Source: Novosphingobium sp. HII-3 (GTDB lineage Bacteria; Pseudomonadota; Alphaproteobacteria; Sphingomonadales; Sphingomonadaceae). From it: a stretch of DNA of 64,000 bases. Positions 24,738 to 32,966 of this stretch are shown piece by piece. The notes beneath the pieces are model-generated. The model saw only the letters and a list, made by a program, of their open reading frames with translations. It had not been told where the DNA came from and searched no databases. The stretch spans positions 558,001 to 622,000 of the forward strand of contig NZ_PPSM01000014.1 of NCBI RefSeq assembly GCF_002916655.1, in the 5' to 3' direction. The translations under genes were made by a program, and so were the position numbers. The number at the start of each line of letters is the position of its first letter. The stretch's first letter is position 1.

Positions 24738-25660
24738 GCCGCCGAAGCCTCGGCGCGGGACGCGAAGCCCGTGGCCTGAAGTTTGGTCAGTTTGCCCACG
24801 CGGACGAGGGCGCGCGCATGGCCAGCCAGTTCCGGCCTGCCCTTCAGGCGGCTCCAGAGCGTTTCGGCGTTGCCGGCCACGGCGAAGGCGCCGAGCTGGA
24901 CCCGCCAGGCACCGCTCGCCTTTTTCGCAACCGGCGGTGCAGGCGGCTCCTTCGGCTTCGCCGCGGCGGTTACCTGGGGGGCAGGCTTCGGCGAGCGAGG
25001 CGGCGACGGCGGCCGCGCCACGGGTTCGGCTTGCGCCAACCGCGTATCCAGTTCGACGGCGGTGTTCAGGCGCTCGCGGTTGGCCTGCGCCTGTGCGGAG
25101 ATCTGCTCCGCGACGACGACGCTCTTCTGCCGGTCGGCTAGAGGAACGTGCTCGTCCATCCGCGCCAGAGCCTCGGCTGCCTGCGGCAAACCGGCCTGGC
25201 GAGCGAGGCTCGCAAGAGCGTAGGCGCGCACCCAGTCCTTTGCGACGAGGTCGCCGTTGAAGTGTGCGACACCCAGGATGTACATCGCGCGCGGATCGCC
25301 GCGTGCGGCCGAAGCCTGGAGATAGGGGAGGGCGCGTTCGCGTTCGCCTTCCTGGAAAAGCAGCAGGCCATAGGCATCGGCCGCCTGCACATGCCCCTTC
25401 TCAGCGGCCTGTCCGTAAAGCCTTTCAGCGCTGGAAAGATCGAGCGGAACCCCGCGGCCCAACTTATAGGCCTGCGCGAGGTTGAACAGCGCATCCGCAT
25501 CGCCTTTCTGCGCAAGCGGCTCCCACGTTCGGACGGCGGCTGCATAGTCCCCGTTCGACCAGGCATCGACCCCATCCTTGACGCTGTGCGTCGCAGCCTG
25601 CGCCACAGGCGCGGCGAGGGTGAGCAGGACCAGTGCGGTCATCGCATGTATCGTCTTCAC
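24686..25660 (-). CDS. Sel1-repeat protein with C-terminal SPOR domain
   Basis: A 324-residue exported protein. I use GTG 25660, which gives a clean signal peptide (TALVLLTLAAPVAQA); an upstream ATG at 25735 would add 25 polar residues. Sel1-like repeats fill about residues 25-170 (DADALFNLAQAYKLGRGV, HVQAADAYGLLLF, DPRAMYILGVAHFNGD). A Pro/Ala-rich linker leads to a SPOR domain (WRVQLGAFAVAGNAETLW, LQATGFASRAEASAACARL), which binds denuded glycan at division sites. It is divergent from the ParA-SPOR pair across 266 bp. Confidence 0.88.
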   Translation of the reverse strand: MKTIHAMTALVLLTLAAPVAQAATHSVKDGVDAWSNGDYAAAVRTWEPLAQKGDADALFNLAQAYKLGRGVPLDLSSAERLYGQAAEKGHVQAADAYGLLLFQEGERERALPYLQASAARGDPRAMYILGVAHFNGDLVAKDWVRAYALASLARQAGLPQAAEALARMDEHVPLADRQKSVVVAEQISAQAQANRERLNTAVELDTRLAQAEPVARPPSPPRSPKPAPQVTAAAKPKEPPAPPVAKKASGAWRVQLGAFAVAGNAETLWSRLKGRPELAGHARALVRVGKLTKLQATGFASRAEASAACARLSAGGFTCLPSRD

Positions 25661-25851
25661 TGCCTTGCCATTCCGCTGCCGCCGACCCCTGTCCATTGAA
25701 GTATCCTGCAGACATCTGCCGGGCACCAAAACCACGGCGTTAGTCTGCCAGAATTCCCTGGCTTCTGACTAGGCGTGAAGAGTTAACGCGTCGTGGACGT
25801 TTCAGCTGCCGGTTTCTTCGTCGGAATGCGGGTTTGGTCGAAATCAGAGGC

Positions 25852-25866
25852 AATTAACCGTTAATT
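25852..25866. promoter_or_regulatory. Perfect palindrome AATTAAC-C-GTTAATT between divergent SPOR and ParA genes
   Basis: A 7-1-7 perfect inverted repeat about 60 bp ahead of the ParA start. It contains TTAA half-sites but not with CtrA's 7-base gap, so the binding protein is open. Confidence 0.45.
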
Positions 25867-25926
25867 AGGAACGTTAGGGCAGTCCCTCCACTGGCGACGC
25901 GCTCGCCGCAATGGGGGACTATCGTT

Positions 25927-26646
25927 TTGCGCGTACTTGCACTGGCATCGCAGAAGGGCGGTTCGGGGAAGACCACGCTGTCGGGCCAACTCGCCGTGGA
26001 GGCCGAGCGTGCAGGTGCCGGCCCCGTCGTCCTTATCGACATCGATCCGCAGGGCTCGCTGACCGACTGGTGGAACGAGCGCGAGGCGCCGACGCCCGCC
26101 TTTGCTCGAACGACCGTCGCGCGGCTGGCGAGCGATCTGGAAACCTTGCGTGAACAGGGCTTCAAGCTGGCGGTGATCGATACCCCGCCGGCCATCACGG
26201 TGGCGATCCAGACGGTGATTGCCGCGAGCGAACTCATCATCATTCCGACTCGGCCGAGTCCTCACGACCTGCGGGCCGTGGGTGCGACCGTGGCCCTGTG
26301 CGAGCGGTCCGGCAAACCGCTGGTCTTTGTGGTGAACGGCGCGACGCCCAAGGCGCGCATCACGACCGAAGCGGTCATCGCACTTTCCCAGCACGGGACG
26401 GTGGCCCCGGTCACGGTGCATCAGCGCACGGATTTCGCCGCCTCGATGATCGACGGGCGCACCGTCATGGAAGTCGACCCGCGCGGGCGCTCCGCTGCGG
26501 AGGTCGCTGCGCTCTGGGCCTATGTGGCCGATCGCCTGGAAAAGAATTTTCGTCGCACGATTTTCGCCGCACCTGCCGCCGGGCAGTCCGTGGCGGGGGG
26601 CGTGCTGCGTCCGGCCGGCAGCTTCGGCCGCCGGGTGCCTGCGTGA
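25927..26646 (+). CDS. Orphan ParA/MinD family ATPase
   Basis: A 239-residue ParA-type ATPase with the deviant Walker A motif KGGSGKTT (about residues 10-17), Walker A' DIDPQGSLTDWW and Walker B VIDTPP. The start is TTG 25927, the only codon giving the family N-terminus MRVLALASQKGGSGK. There is no parB nearby, so it is not the chromosome partition pair. It is followed after 10 bp by a TPR/SPOR lipoprotein gene and lies divergent to another SPOR gene, suggesting a role in positioning envelope or division proteins. Confidence 0.88.
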   Translation: MRVLALASQKGGSGKTTLSGQLAVEAERAGAGPVVLIDIDPQGSLTDWWNEREAPTPAFARTTVARLASDLETLREQGFKLAVIDTPPAITVAIQTVIAASELIIIPTRPSPHDLRAVGATVALCERSGKPLVFVVNGATPKARITTEAVIALSQHGTVAPVTVHQRTDFAASMIDGRTVMEVDPRGRSAAEVAALWAYVADRLEKNFRRTIFAAPAAGQSVAGGVLRPAGSFGRRVPA

Positions 26647-26656
26647 GCGGGCCGGC

Positions 26657-28027
26657 ATGATTTGGGACATGAAGATGAAGAACCGTCATAACAGCCACGC
26701 CCGCTCCGCAGGCTTCACCTTGTGTTCGGCGATGGTGGCCGCGCTGCTGGCGGGATGCGCCGGTGGCCCGACCTCCCTCGCCAGTGCAAACGGGACACAG
26801 GTTGTGGCTGCAGCGAACCAGCCCGGCGTGAGCGAGGCCGCGCTGGCGAAGCTCGAGAAGCGGGTTTTGAAAGCCCCGCGCGACGCGTCCGCCCGCGGGC
26901 TGCTGGGGCAGGCCTATCTTGCCGTCGGTCGTTTCGATTCGGCGGCCACCGCGCTGGAGGATGCGCTTTCGCTAGGCGACAGCAATCCCCGCAGTGGCCT
27001 GGGCCTGGCGCTGGCCTACATCAGTTTGGCCCGCAACGCCGATGCCCTTGAAGTGCTCGGCCGATGGAGCACTCAACTCCCCGTCAGCGATTACGGGCTG
27101 GCGATCGCGCTGGCGGGACAGCCCGCCTATGGCGTCACGGTGCTTTCGGAGGCGATCCGCGGCGGAGACAACTCGGTCAAGATGCGGCAGAACCTGGCCT
27201 ATGCCTATGCGTTGGACGGGCGCTGGGGCGAGGCCCGGCTGATCGCGTCGCAGGACCTTACCGGAGACGAACTTGACACCCGTCTGCGGGAGTGGGCCAG
27301 CCGGGCGCACCCGGAGCTCGGCCGTGAGCGGGTGGCGAGCCTGCTCGGCGCGCCGCTGCGCAGCGATCCCGGCCAGCCCGCCGCGCTGGCGCTTGGTGGC
27401 CGCGTCCGTGCGCCGCAGATCCGGACGGCTGCGTCGGAGCCGGGCGAACTGCCGCCGATGGAAGCCGCCGCTCCCGTCACACCGTTTGCAGCGATCGTGC
27501 AGACTGCCATCAGCGACGGCGAGGCGAGTGTCTCCGTCGCGGCCGAGGCTGCGCCGCCGCCGCGCGTGGAGCCTCGGCCCGCAGGCGAGGCCCCGGCTCG
27601 GCCGAAGCCCGCGCGCACGTCCGTCGAGCGGGCTTTCGCGGGGATGACGGCTCCTGCGGCCAAGACGATGGCCCCTGCAGCGAAGAAGGCGGCTGCTGCG
27701 CCTGCGGTCCGGCCCAAGCCTGCGGTCCACAGTGGGACGCATCTGGTACAACTTGGGTCGTTCCGCACGCTGGAGGGCGCGAAGCGGGCATGGGGCATCC
27801 TGCAGAAGCAGAACCCGTCGCTGCGCGGCCGCACCTTGCGCATCATCGAGGCCGATGTTCGCGGAGAGCGCTATTTCAGGGTCGCTGCCGAAGGTTTCGG
27901 CGCAAACTCCGCGCAGGCAATGTGTTCGACCGTCCGCAAGAGCGGGCAGCAGTGCCTGGCTTACGCGGACGACCGCCCGCAGCCCGGCACCGGTCGCGGC
28001 GAGAAGCCTTTGCTGGCGCGTCGCTGA
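26657..28027 (+). CDS. TPR lipoprotein with C-terminal SPOR domain
   Basis: A 456-residue protein with a lipoprotein signal (lipobox LLAGC near residue 36). Residues 60-220 read as TPR-like helices (DASARGLLGQAYLAVGRF, AATALEDALSLGDSNPRSG). A long Pro/Ala/Lys-rich linker follows, and a SPOR domain closes it (THLVQLGSFRTLEGAKRAW, YFRVAAEGFGANSAQAMCSTV). It is probably a peptidoglycan-associated division-site lipoprotein. The start at 26657 is chosen, with MKMKN four codons later as an alternative. It is in an operon with the ParA gene. Confidence 0.87.
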   Translation: MIWDMKMKNRHNSHARSAGFTLCSAMVAALLAGCAGGPTSLASANGTQVVAAANQPGVSEAALAKLEKRVLKAPRDASARGLLGQAYLAVGRFDSAATALEDALSLGDSNPRSGLGLALAYISLARNADALEVLGRWSTQLPVSDYGLAIALAGQPAYGVTVLSEAIRGGDNSVKMRQNLAYAYALDGRWGEARLIASQDLTGDELDTRLREWASRAHPELGRERVASLLGAPLRSDPGQPAALALGGRVRAPQIRTAASEPGELPPMEAAAPVTPFAAIVQTAISDGEASVSVAAEAAPPPRVEPRPAGEAPARPKPARTSVERAFAGMTAPAAKTMAPAAKKAAAAPAVRPKPAVHSGTHLVQLGSFRTLEGAKRAWGILQKQNPSLRGRTLRIIEADVRGERYFRVAAEGFGANSAQAMCSTVRKSGQQCLAYADDRPQPGTGRGEKPLLARR

Positions 28028-28046
28028 CCGGCTGAGCCGCAACGGC

Positions 28047-28088
28047 ATGAAGAAGGCCTTTCGCCTGATGGCGGAAGGCCTTCTTCAT
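28047..28088. terminator. Two-way terminator between the SPOR lipoprotein gene and the pyrC-like gene
   Basis: A 19-bp stem, 28047-28065 with 28070-28088 (one G-T pair), around the loop TGAT. The inner stem GGCCTTTCGCC is followed by TTCTTC on both strands, fitting termination of the two convergent genes. Confidence 0.75.
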
Positions 28089-28101
28089 GGCCGATCCCCG
28101 A

Positions 28102-29352
28102 TTAGCCGGAGTTCGACCGCCGGACCGCCATGCCACCCTTGAACAGCGCCAGGACGCGACCCTGGACGGGCTGGCGGTCGAACGGCGTGTTGCCGGCAGC
28201 GGCCGCCATCTTGTCCGAATTGACGATCCACGGACGTTCCGGATCGATCACCGCAATGTCCGCCTCGGCGCCGACTGCGAGGCGGCCGGCGTTGACGCCG
28301 AGCAGGCGGGACGGGTTGGTCGACAGCAGCGCGAAGGCCCGCCCGATATCAATCACCCCGTCGCGAACGAGGTTCAGCGTCAGCGGCAGCAGCGTCTCCG
28401 CTCCCGCCATGCCGGGCGCCGAATCGGAGAACGGCAGGCGCTTGTCCTCCGGTCCGCGCGGGTCGTGGCCCGATGTGATGACGTCGATGGTGCCGTCCTT
28501 GATGGCGGTGACGACCGCCTTGCGATCCTCTTCGCAGCGCAGGGCGGGGGAGAGGTGCGTGAAGGTGCGGAAGGCGCCGATCGCGAGGTCCGACAGCATG
28601 AAGTACGCCGGGCTAATGCCCGCCGTCACGTGCAGGCCGCGCGCCTTGGCGGCCCGCACGAGGTCAAGCCCGGCGGCTGTCGTCACGTTGCGGAAGTGGA
28701 TTGCGGCGCTTGCCATTTCGGCAAGTGTGATGTCACGGGCGATCGCCAGCGCCTCTGCCTGAGCGGGCGCGCTGGGGAGGCCGAGCCGGGTGGCCATCTC
28801 ACCAGCGGTGGCGACGGCGTTGCCGACGATCCCGGCGTCCTCCGCATGAGCGATGACGATCATGCCGAGCATGCCGGTGTACTGGAGCAGCCGCAGCATC
28901 GTGCCCGAATCGCCAATCCACCGGCGCCCCGTGGCGACTGCGCGGGCGCCTGCGTCCCGCATCATCGCGATCTCGGCGAGAGACGTGCCCTCAAGCCCCT
29001 GCGTGGCTGCGGCAAGGGGATGCACCCAGAAGTCGGGCTTGCCGGACTGAGCCGCGAAGCGAACCCGGGCCGGAACGTCCAGAGGGGGATTCTGGTCCGG
29101 CATCAGCGCGGCCCGCGTGATGCCGCCGAAGTGGAAGGCGGGCTTGTCGATCGCGAAGACGCCGATGTCGACGAGGCCCGGCGCGACGATCCGGCCCGCC
29201 GCATCGTGGACCGTGTCGCCCTTCTGAGGGACGACACCCGCGCCGACGGCGGTGATGAAGCCGCCTTCGCAGCGCACCGCGCCGGGAGTGACGGTGCCGT
29301 CCGGCAGCAGAAGCTGGCCGCCGGTGATGGTGAGGGAGGCCTGGATACTCAT
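28102..29352 (-). CDS. Dihydroorotase homologue lacking catalytic residues (PyrC')
   Basis: A 416-residue amidohydrolase-fold protein aligned end to end with dihydroorotase. The metal-binding HxH after the APGLVD motif is missing (GLVDIGVF). The carbamylated Lys position in the TKG motif reads TQG, and the catalytic Asp of the DHAP motif is Gly (SGHDPRG). His residues in IAHAED and AIHFRN remain. It is therefore likely non-catalytic, like the PyrC' partners that stabilise aspartate carbamoyltransferase in pseudomonads. Its overlap of 4 bp with pyrB supports a complex with PyrB. A true dihydroorotase should exist elsewhere. Confidence 0.88.
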   Translation of the reverse strand: MSIQASLTITGGQLLLPDGTVTPGAVRCEGGFITAVGAGVVPQKGDTVHDAAGRIVAPGLVDIGVFAIDKPAFHFGGITRAALMPDQNPPLDVPARVRFAAQSGKPDFWVHPLAAATQGLEGTSLAEIAMMRDAGARAVATGRRWIGDSGTMLRLLQYTGMLGMIVIAHAEDAGIVGNAVATAGEMATRLGLPSAPAQAEALAIARDITLAEMASAAIHFRNVTTAAGLDLVRAAKARGLHVTAGISPAYFMLSDLAIGAFRTFTHLSPALRCEEDRKAVVTAIKDGTIDVITSGHDPRGPEDKRLPFSDSAPGMAGAETLLPLTLNLVRDGVIDIGRAFALLSTNPSRLLGVNAGRLAVGAEADIAVIDPERPWIVNSDKMAAAAGNTPFDRQPVQGRVLALFKGGMAVRRSNSG

Positions 29353-30329
29353 GCCCAGCCCTCCATTCCGCGACCTTTTCGGGTCAGCACGTCAAGGCAG
29401 GCCATGCGGATGGCGACGCCCATCTCCACCTGGCGGGTGATGAGCGAGCGTTCGATGTGGTCGGCGACGTTGCTGTCGATCTCGACGCCTCGGTTCATCG
29501 GGCCCGGGTGCATGACTAGCGCGTCCGGCTCCGCCCGCGCCAGCCGGTCCAGCGTCAGGCCGTAAAGGTGCCGGTACTCGCGCGGGGAGGGGATGAACTG
29601 GCCTTCCATGCGCTCCATCTGCAGGCGCAGCATCATCACCACGTCCGCGCCCTTCAGGGCTTCGTCGAAGTCATGGAACACGGTGACGTTCATCCGCTCG
29701 ATGTCAGCGGGCATAAGCGCGGGGGGTGCGCAGACCCGCACTTCGGCGCCCAGCGAGTTGAGGCACAGGATGTTCGAGCGTGCGACGCGGCTGTGCAGGA
29801 TGTCGCCGCAGATCGTCACCCGCAAACCGTTGAAGGCGCGCTTGGCGTGGCGGATGGTCAGTGCATCGAGCAGCGCCTGAGTGGGGTGTTCGTGCTGGCC
29901 GTCCCCGGCATTGAGGACCGGGCAGTCCACCTTGTCCGCGATGAGCTGTACCGCGCCGGAACTGGCGTGACGGATGACGATCGCATCCGCGCGCATGGAA
30001 TTGAGCGTCATCGCCGTGTCGATCAGCGTCTCGCCTTTCTTCACGCTCGATGTCGCGACGGCCATGTTGACCACATCGGCTCCGAGGCGCTTGCCCGCGA
30101 TCTCGAAGCTGAGCAGCGTGCGGGTCGAGTTTTCGAAGAACGCGTTGATGATGGTCAGGCCTGACAGCAGTTCCCGCCGCTTCTGTGCGCCCCGGTTCAT
30201 CTCGACCCATTGTTCCGCTTCGTCCAGCAGGAACCAGATCTCGTGCGGAGCAAGGCCCGCTATGCCGACGAGGCCGCGATGGGGGAAAGCGAGTGCGCCT
30301 TCCGGGTAAGTGTATTCAGGGGGTGTCAT
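29349..30329 (-). CDS. pyrB: Aspartate carbamoyltransferase catalytic subunit
   Basis: A 326-residue enzyme that joins carbamoyl phosphate and aspartate in pyrimidine synthesis. Carbamoyl phosphate-binding motif [13 protein letters not shown] (about residue 66), the [14 protein letters not shown] motif and [12 protein letters not shown] are all intact. The start is ATG 30329; a TTG just ahead is less likely. It overlaps the inactive dihydroorotase homologue, as in bacteria with a dodecameric PyrB-PyrC' complex. Confidence 0.95.
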   Translation of the reverse strand: MTPPEYTYPEGALAFPHRGLVGIAGLAPHEIWFLLDEAEQWVEMNRGAQKRRELLSGLTIINAFFENSTRTLLSFEIAGKRLGADVVNMAVATSSVKKGETLIDTAMTLNSMRADAIVIRHASSGAVQLIADKVDCPVLNAGDGQHEHPTQALLDALTIRHAKRAFNGLRVTICGDILHSRVARSNILCLNSLGAEVRVCAPPALMPADIERMNVTVFHDFDEALKGADVVMMLRLQMERMEGQFIPSPREYRHLYGLTLDRLARAEPDALVMHPGPMNRGVEIDSNVADHIERSLITRQVEMGVAIRMACLDVLTRKGRGMEGWA

Positions 30330-30531
30330 CAAGGACCACGCTAGTAGGCGCGCCCCGGCGCCTGCTCAAGCCCCTGCGGGCTTTCGATGCCTTCCAGTGT
30401 TTACAAGGGGGACCGCCTGCGCCGGTACAAGACCGGCCGAACGCCGTGAGGCGGGGGAACCGCCGGATGCGCCGCCCCTTTTCCAATGCGCCTTGCAGGA
30501 GGTAAGGCTGCACCGGAAAGGTATTCGTCAC

Positions 30532-32430
30532 ATGAGATTCGCGCGCAAGGTCTGGAAGCTGCTCGTCGCCGTGAAGGACGCGCTGACGCTGCTGTTCCTG
30601 CTTGCCTTCTTCGGAGCGATCTACGCCGTCCTGATGGCACGTCCTGTCGGCGGACGGGTCGAGGAGGGCGCCTTGTTGCTCCGCCTCGACGGCACCATCG
30701 TCGAAGAGAAGAGCGCTGCCGATCCGTTCGGGCTGCTCATGGCCTCGGGGGGGCAGATCGGCGAGTTTCAGGCGCGTGATGTCGAACGCTCGCTTCGGCT
30801 TGCGGCAACGGACACGCGGATCAAGGCCGTCGTGCTGGATCTATCGCGCTTCCTCGGCGGCAGCTACGTCCACCTGCATGGCATCGGCGAGGCCATGGAC
30901 GCGGTGCGCAAGGCCGGGAAGCCGGTGCTGACATTTGCGAACGCCTATGCCGACGACGGAGTGCAGCTTGCCGCTCACGCAAGCGAAGCCTGGGTCGACC
31001 CCATGGGCGGCGCGATCGTCACCGGGCCGGGCGGCAACCTGCAATTCTACAAGGGCCTGTTCGACAAGTACGGCGTCACCGCTCACGTATTCCGCGTCGG
31101 AACCTACAAGAGCGCGGTCGAGCCATACCTGCGCAGCGACCTTTCGCCGGAAGCGCGGGAGGATTTCAAGATGGTGCTCGACGCGCAGTGGAACGCCCTG
31201 CGCGCGGAGATCGCCCGGGCCCGGCCCAAAGCGCAGATCGACCGCGTCGTTTCGGACCCGGTCGGCTGGACCAGGGCTTCGGGCAACGACCTGGCCAAGG
31301 CCGCCCGGGCGGCCGGCCTAGTTGACCGCATCGGCGATCAGACCGAGTTCGAAAAACGGGTCGAGAAGCTCGTCGGCGTCAGCACCATGGCGCGCGACGA
31401 TACCGATGCGCCGGGCTACGCGCATACGCCGCTGACGACCTGGCTTGCCGCACATCCCGAGAAGGCCGAAGGGGCAGGCATCGCCGTGGTCACCATCGCG
31501 GGCGAGATCGTCGATGGCAAGGCAGGGCCGGGGCGCGCAGGGGGTGATCGCATTGCGCGGCTGCTCGACGAGAACCGGGACGCCGGGATGAAGGCGCTTG
31601 TCGTCCGCATCAATTCCCCCGGCGGGTCGGTCATGGCGTCGGAGCGCATCCGCCGCGCCATCCAGCGCTGGCGCGACGCGAAGATACCCGTGGTCGTCTC
31701 CATGGGACCGGTCGCGGCGAGCGGCGGGTACTGGGTGTCCACACCCGCCCAGCGCATCTTTGCGGAGCCGGCGACACTCACCGGCTCGATCGGCGTGTTT
31801 GGTTTCATGCCCAGCTTCGAGAAGACGCTGGCGGATTTCGGTGTCACCAGTGACGGCGTGCGCACCACCCCGCTGGCCGGGCAGCCCGACCTCCTTGGCG
31901 GCCTCACTCCGGAGGTGGAAGCGATCCTCCAGGGCTCGGTGGAAGGAATCTACGGTCGGTTCGTGGGATTGGTCGGGCAGTCGCGCGGCAAGTCGGCGCA
32001 AGAGGTCGATTCCATCGCTCAGGGCCGCGTATGGCCGGGCGCCGAAGGCCAGCGCATCGGCCTTGTCGATCAGATGGGCGGCCTCGACGATGCGCTGGCC
32101 CATGCAGCGAAGCTTGCCGGGGTCGGCAACGGCAAATGGTACGCGGAGTACCTGATGGAGCCGGCGGACCCGTTCACGTCTCTGTTGGAAAGCCTGATGC
32201 CCGCATCGCGCGAACAGGCCGGGGCTTACGACGTCCCCGGCCTGCTCGCCGCGCGCCAGCGAATGCAGATGGTCCAGGCTGTGTCCGGCCTCGAGTCCGT
32301 TCTCGGCGCGCAAGGCATCCAGGCCTACTGCCTCAGCTGCGGCGCCGTGCCGGGGAACCGCAGCGTCCCGAAGCCGCCGCGGGCGGACTCGCCCATGATG
32401 CTCGTCGCGCGGCTGGTGGGCTTGCGATAG
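30532..32430 (+). CDS. sppA: Signal peptide peptidase SppA, 67K type
   Basis: A 632-residue membrane-anchored serine protease with two S49 domains. A single N-terminal helix (about residues 15-37) anchors it. The catalytic Lys sits in RVGTYKSAVEPYLRSDLS in the first domain and the nucleophile Ser in MGPVAASGGYWVS in the second, as in the E. coli enzyme. It degrades cleaved signal peptides in the membrane. The start at 30532 with GGAGG upstream is preferred; a longer in-frame extension has no family likeness. Confidence 0.93.
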   Translation: MRFARKVWKLLVAVKDALTLLFLLAFFGAIYAVLMARPVGGRVEEGALLLRLDGTIVEEKSAADPFGLLMASGGQIGEFQARDVERSLRLAATDTRIKAVVLDLSRFLGGSYVHLHGIGEAMDAVRKAGKPVLTFANAYADDGVQLAAHASEAWVDPMGGAIVTGPGGNLQFYKGLFDKYGVTAHVFRVGTYKSAVEPYLRSDLSPEAREDFKMVLDAQWNALRAEIARARPKAQIDRVVSDPVGWTRASGNDLAKAARAAGLVDRIGDQTEFEKRVEKLVGVSTMARDDTDAPGYAHTPLTTWLAAHPEKAEGAGIAVVTIAGEIVDGKAGPGRAGGDRIARLLDENRDAGMKALVVRINSPGGSVMASERIRRAIQRWRDAKIPVVVSMGPVAASGGYWVSTPAQRIFAEPATLTGSIGVFGFMPSFEKTLADFGVTSDGVRTTPLAGQPDLLGGLTPEVEAILQGSVEGIYGRFVGLVGQSRGKSAQEVDSIAQGRVWPGAEGQRIGLVDQMGGLDDALAHAAKLAGVGNGKWYAEYLMEPADPFTSLLESLMPASREQAGAYDVPGLLAARQRMQMVQAVSGLESVLGAQGIQAYCLSCGAVPGNRSVPKPPRADSPMMLVARLVGLR

Positions 32431-32433
32431 GCA

Positions 32434-32465
32434 CGAAAACGGCGGGAGGAGCCATCCTCCCGCCG
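32434..32465 (-). terminator. Terminator for the minus-strand small acidic protein gene
   Basis: An 11-bp perfect stem (32440-32450 with 32455-32465, loop of 4) followed on the minus strand by TTTT (32439-32436). It directly follows the stop codon of the 54-residue gene and also lies just past sppA. Confidence 0.75.
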
Positions 32466-32494
32466 GTCACCGGCAGATTGCCGCTCCGACGCCG

Positions 32495-32659
32495 TCAATC
32501 GGGCGGCGGAAGTTCCGTGGGGGCGTTGTCTGGCTGATCGTAATCCGGCCCCTCGGCGGGAGCTTCTTCCGGTCCGCCGGGAACCCCGGGGTCGTTGCCG
32601 GGCGTCGGGAATTCGGCGGGCGTGTCGCCCGGATTGTCGGCTGGAGGCTGCGTGGCCAT
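32495..32659 (-). CDS. Small acidic proline-rich protein, 54 residues
   Basis: I do not recognise a named family. The minus-strand frame from ATG 32659 encodes 54 residues dominated by Pro, Asp, Glu and Gly, ending TELPPPD, with no Cys and no hydrophobic stretch, so probably disordered and soluble. Support for a real gene is a GGAG/AGGA ribosome site 8-14 bases ahead, and an intrinsic terminator with a T tract beginning 30 bp after the stop on the same strand. Similar short Pro-rich acidic proteins occur in alphaproteobacteria, without known function. Confidence 0.65.
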   Translation of the reverse strand: MATQPPADNPGDTPAEFPTPGNDPGVPGGPEEAPAEGPDYDQPDNAPTELPPPD

Positions 32660-32747
32660 GGTCGTCCTGCTCCGTTTTCACCCGCTCCCTTAACCCACTT
32701 GGGCACCGTCCGGTCCAACTGCAACCCCGCGATGCGACTCGTCGCAC

Positions 32748-32774
32748 TTGCCCTTTGCCGCGCGACGCTATAAG
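32748..32774 (+). promoter_or_regulatory. Likely promoter of tRNA-Leu
   Basis: TTGCCC (32748-32753), 15-base spacer and TATAAG (32769-32774), placing the start about 25 bases before the tRNA. The spacer is short unless the -35 is read one or two bases earlier. Confidence 0.45.
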
Positions 32775-32806
32775 CGCCCGTGCCTTGAGTTTCAGGCTAC
32801 ACTCAT

Positions 32807-32891
32807 GCGGGCGTGGCGGAATTGGTAGACGCGCTGGTTTTAGGTACCAGTATCGAAAGATGTGGGGGTTCGAGTCCCTTCGCCCGCACCA
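32807..32891 (+). tRNA. tRNA-Leu (anticodon TAG)
   Basis: An 85-base type II tRNA with acceptor arms GCGGGCG and CGCCCGC, anticodon stem CTGGT/ACCAG with loop TTTAGGT (anticodon TAG), a long variable arm and T-arm GGGTTCGAGTCCC. CCA is encoded (32889-32891). Trigger factor starts 75 bp downstream. Confidence 0.96.
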
Positions 32892-32966
32892 ATCCGTCAC
32901 CTGTGCGAGGGCAAGCCGCGTAATGCTGGCCCATGGGCCACTTGGATTGCACAGGAAGGCATCGAA

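Noticed and set aside
30310..30531. An N-terminal extension of SppA by 74 residues
   Set aside because: The anchor helix and GGAGG-led ATG at 30532 match the family; the extension is Pro/Arg-rich and overlaps the pyrB start.
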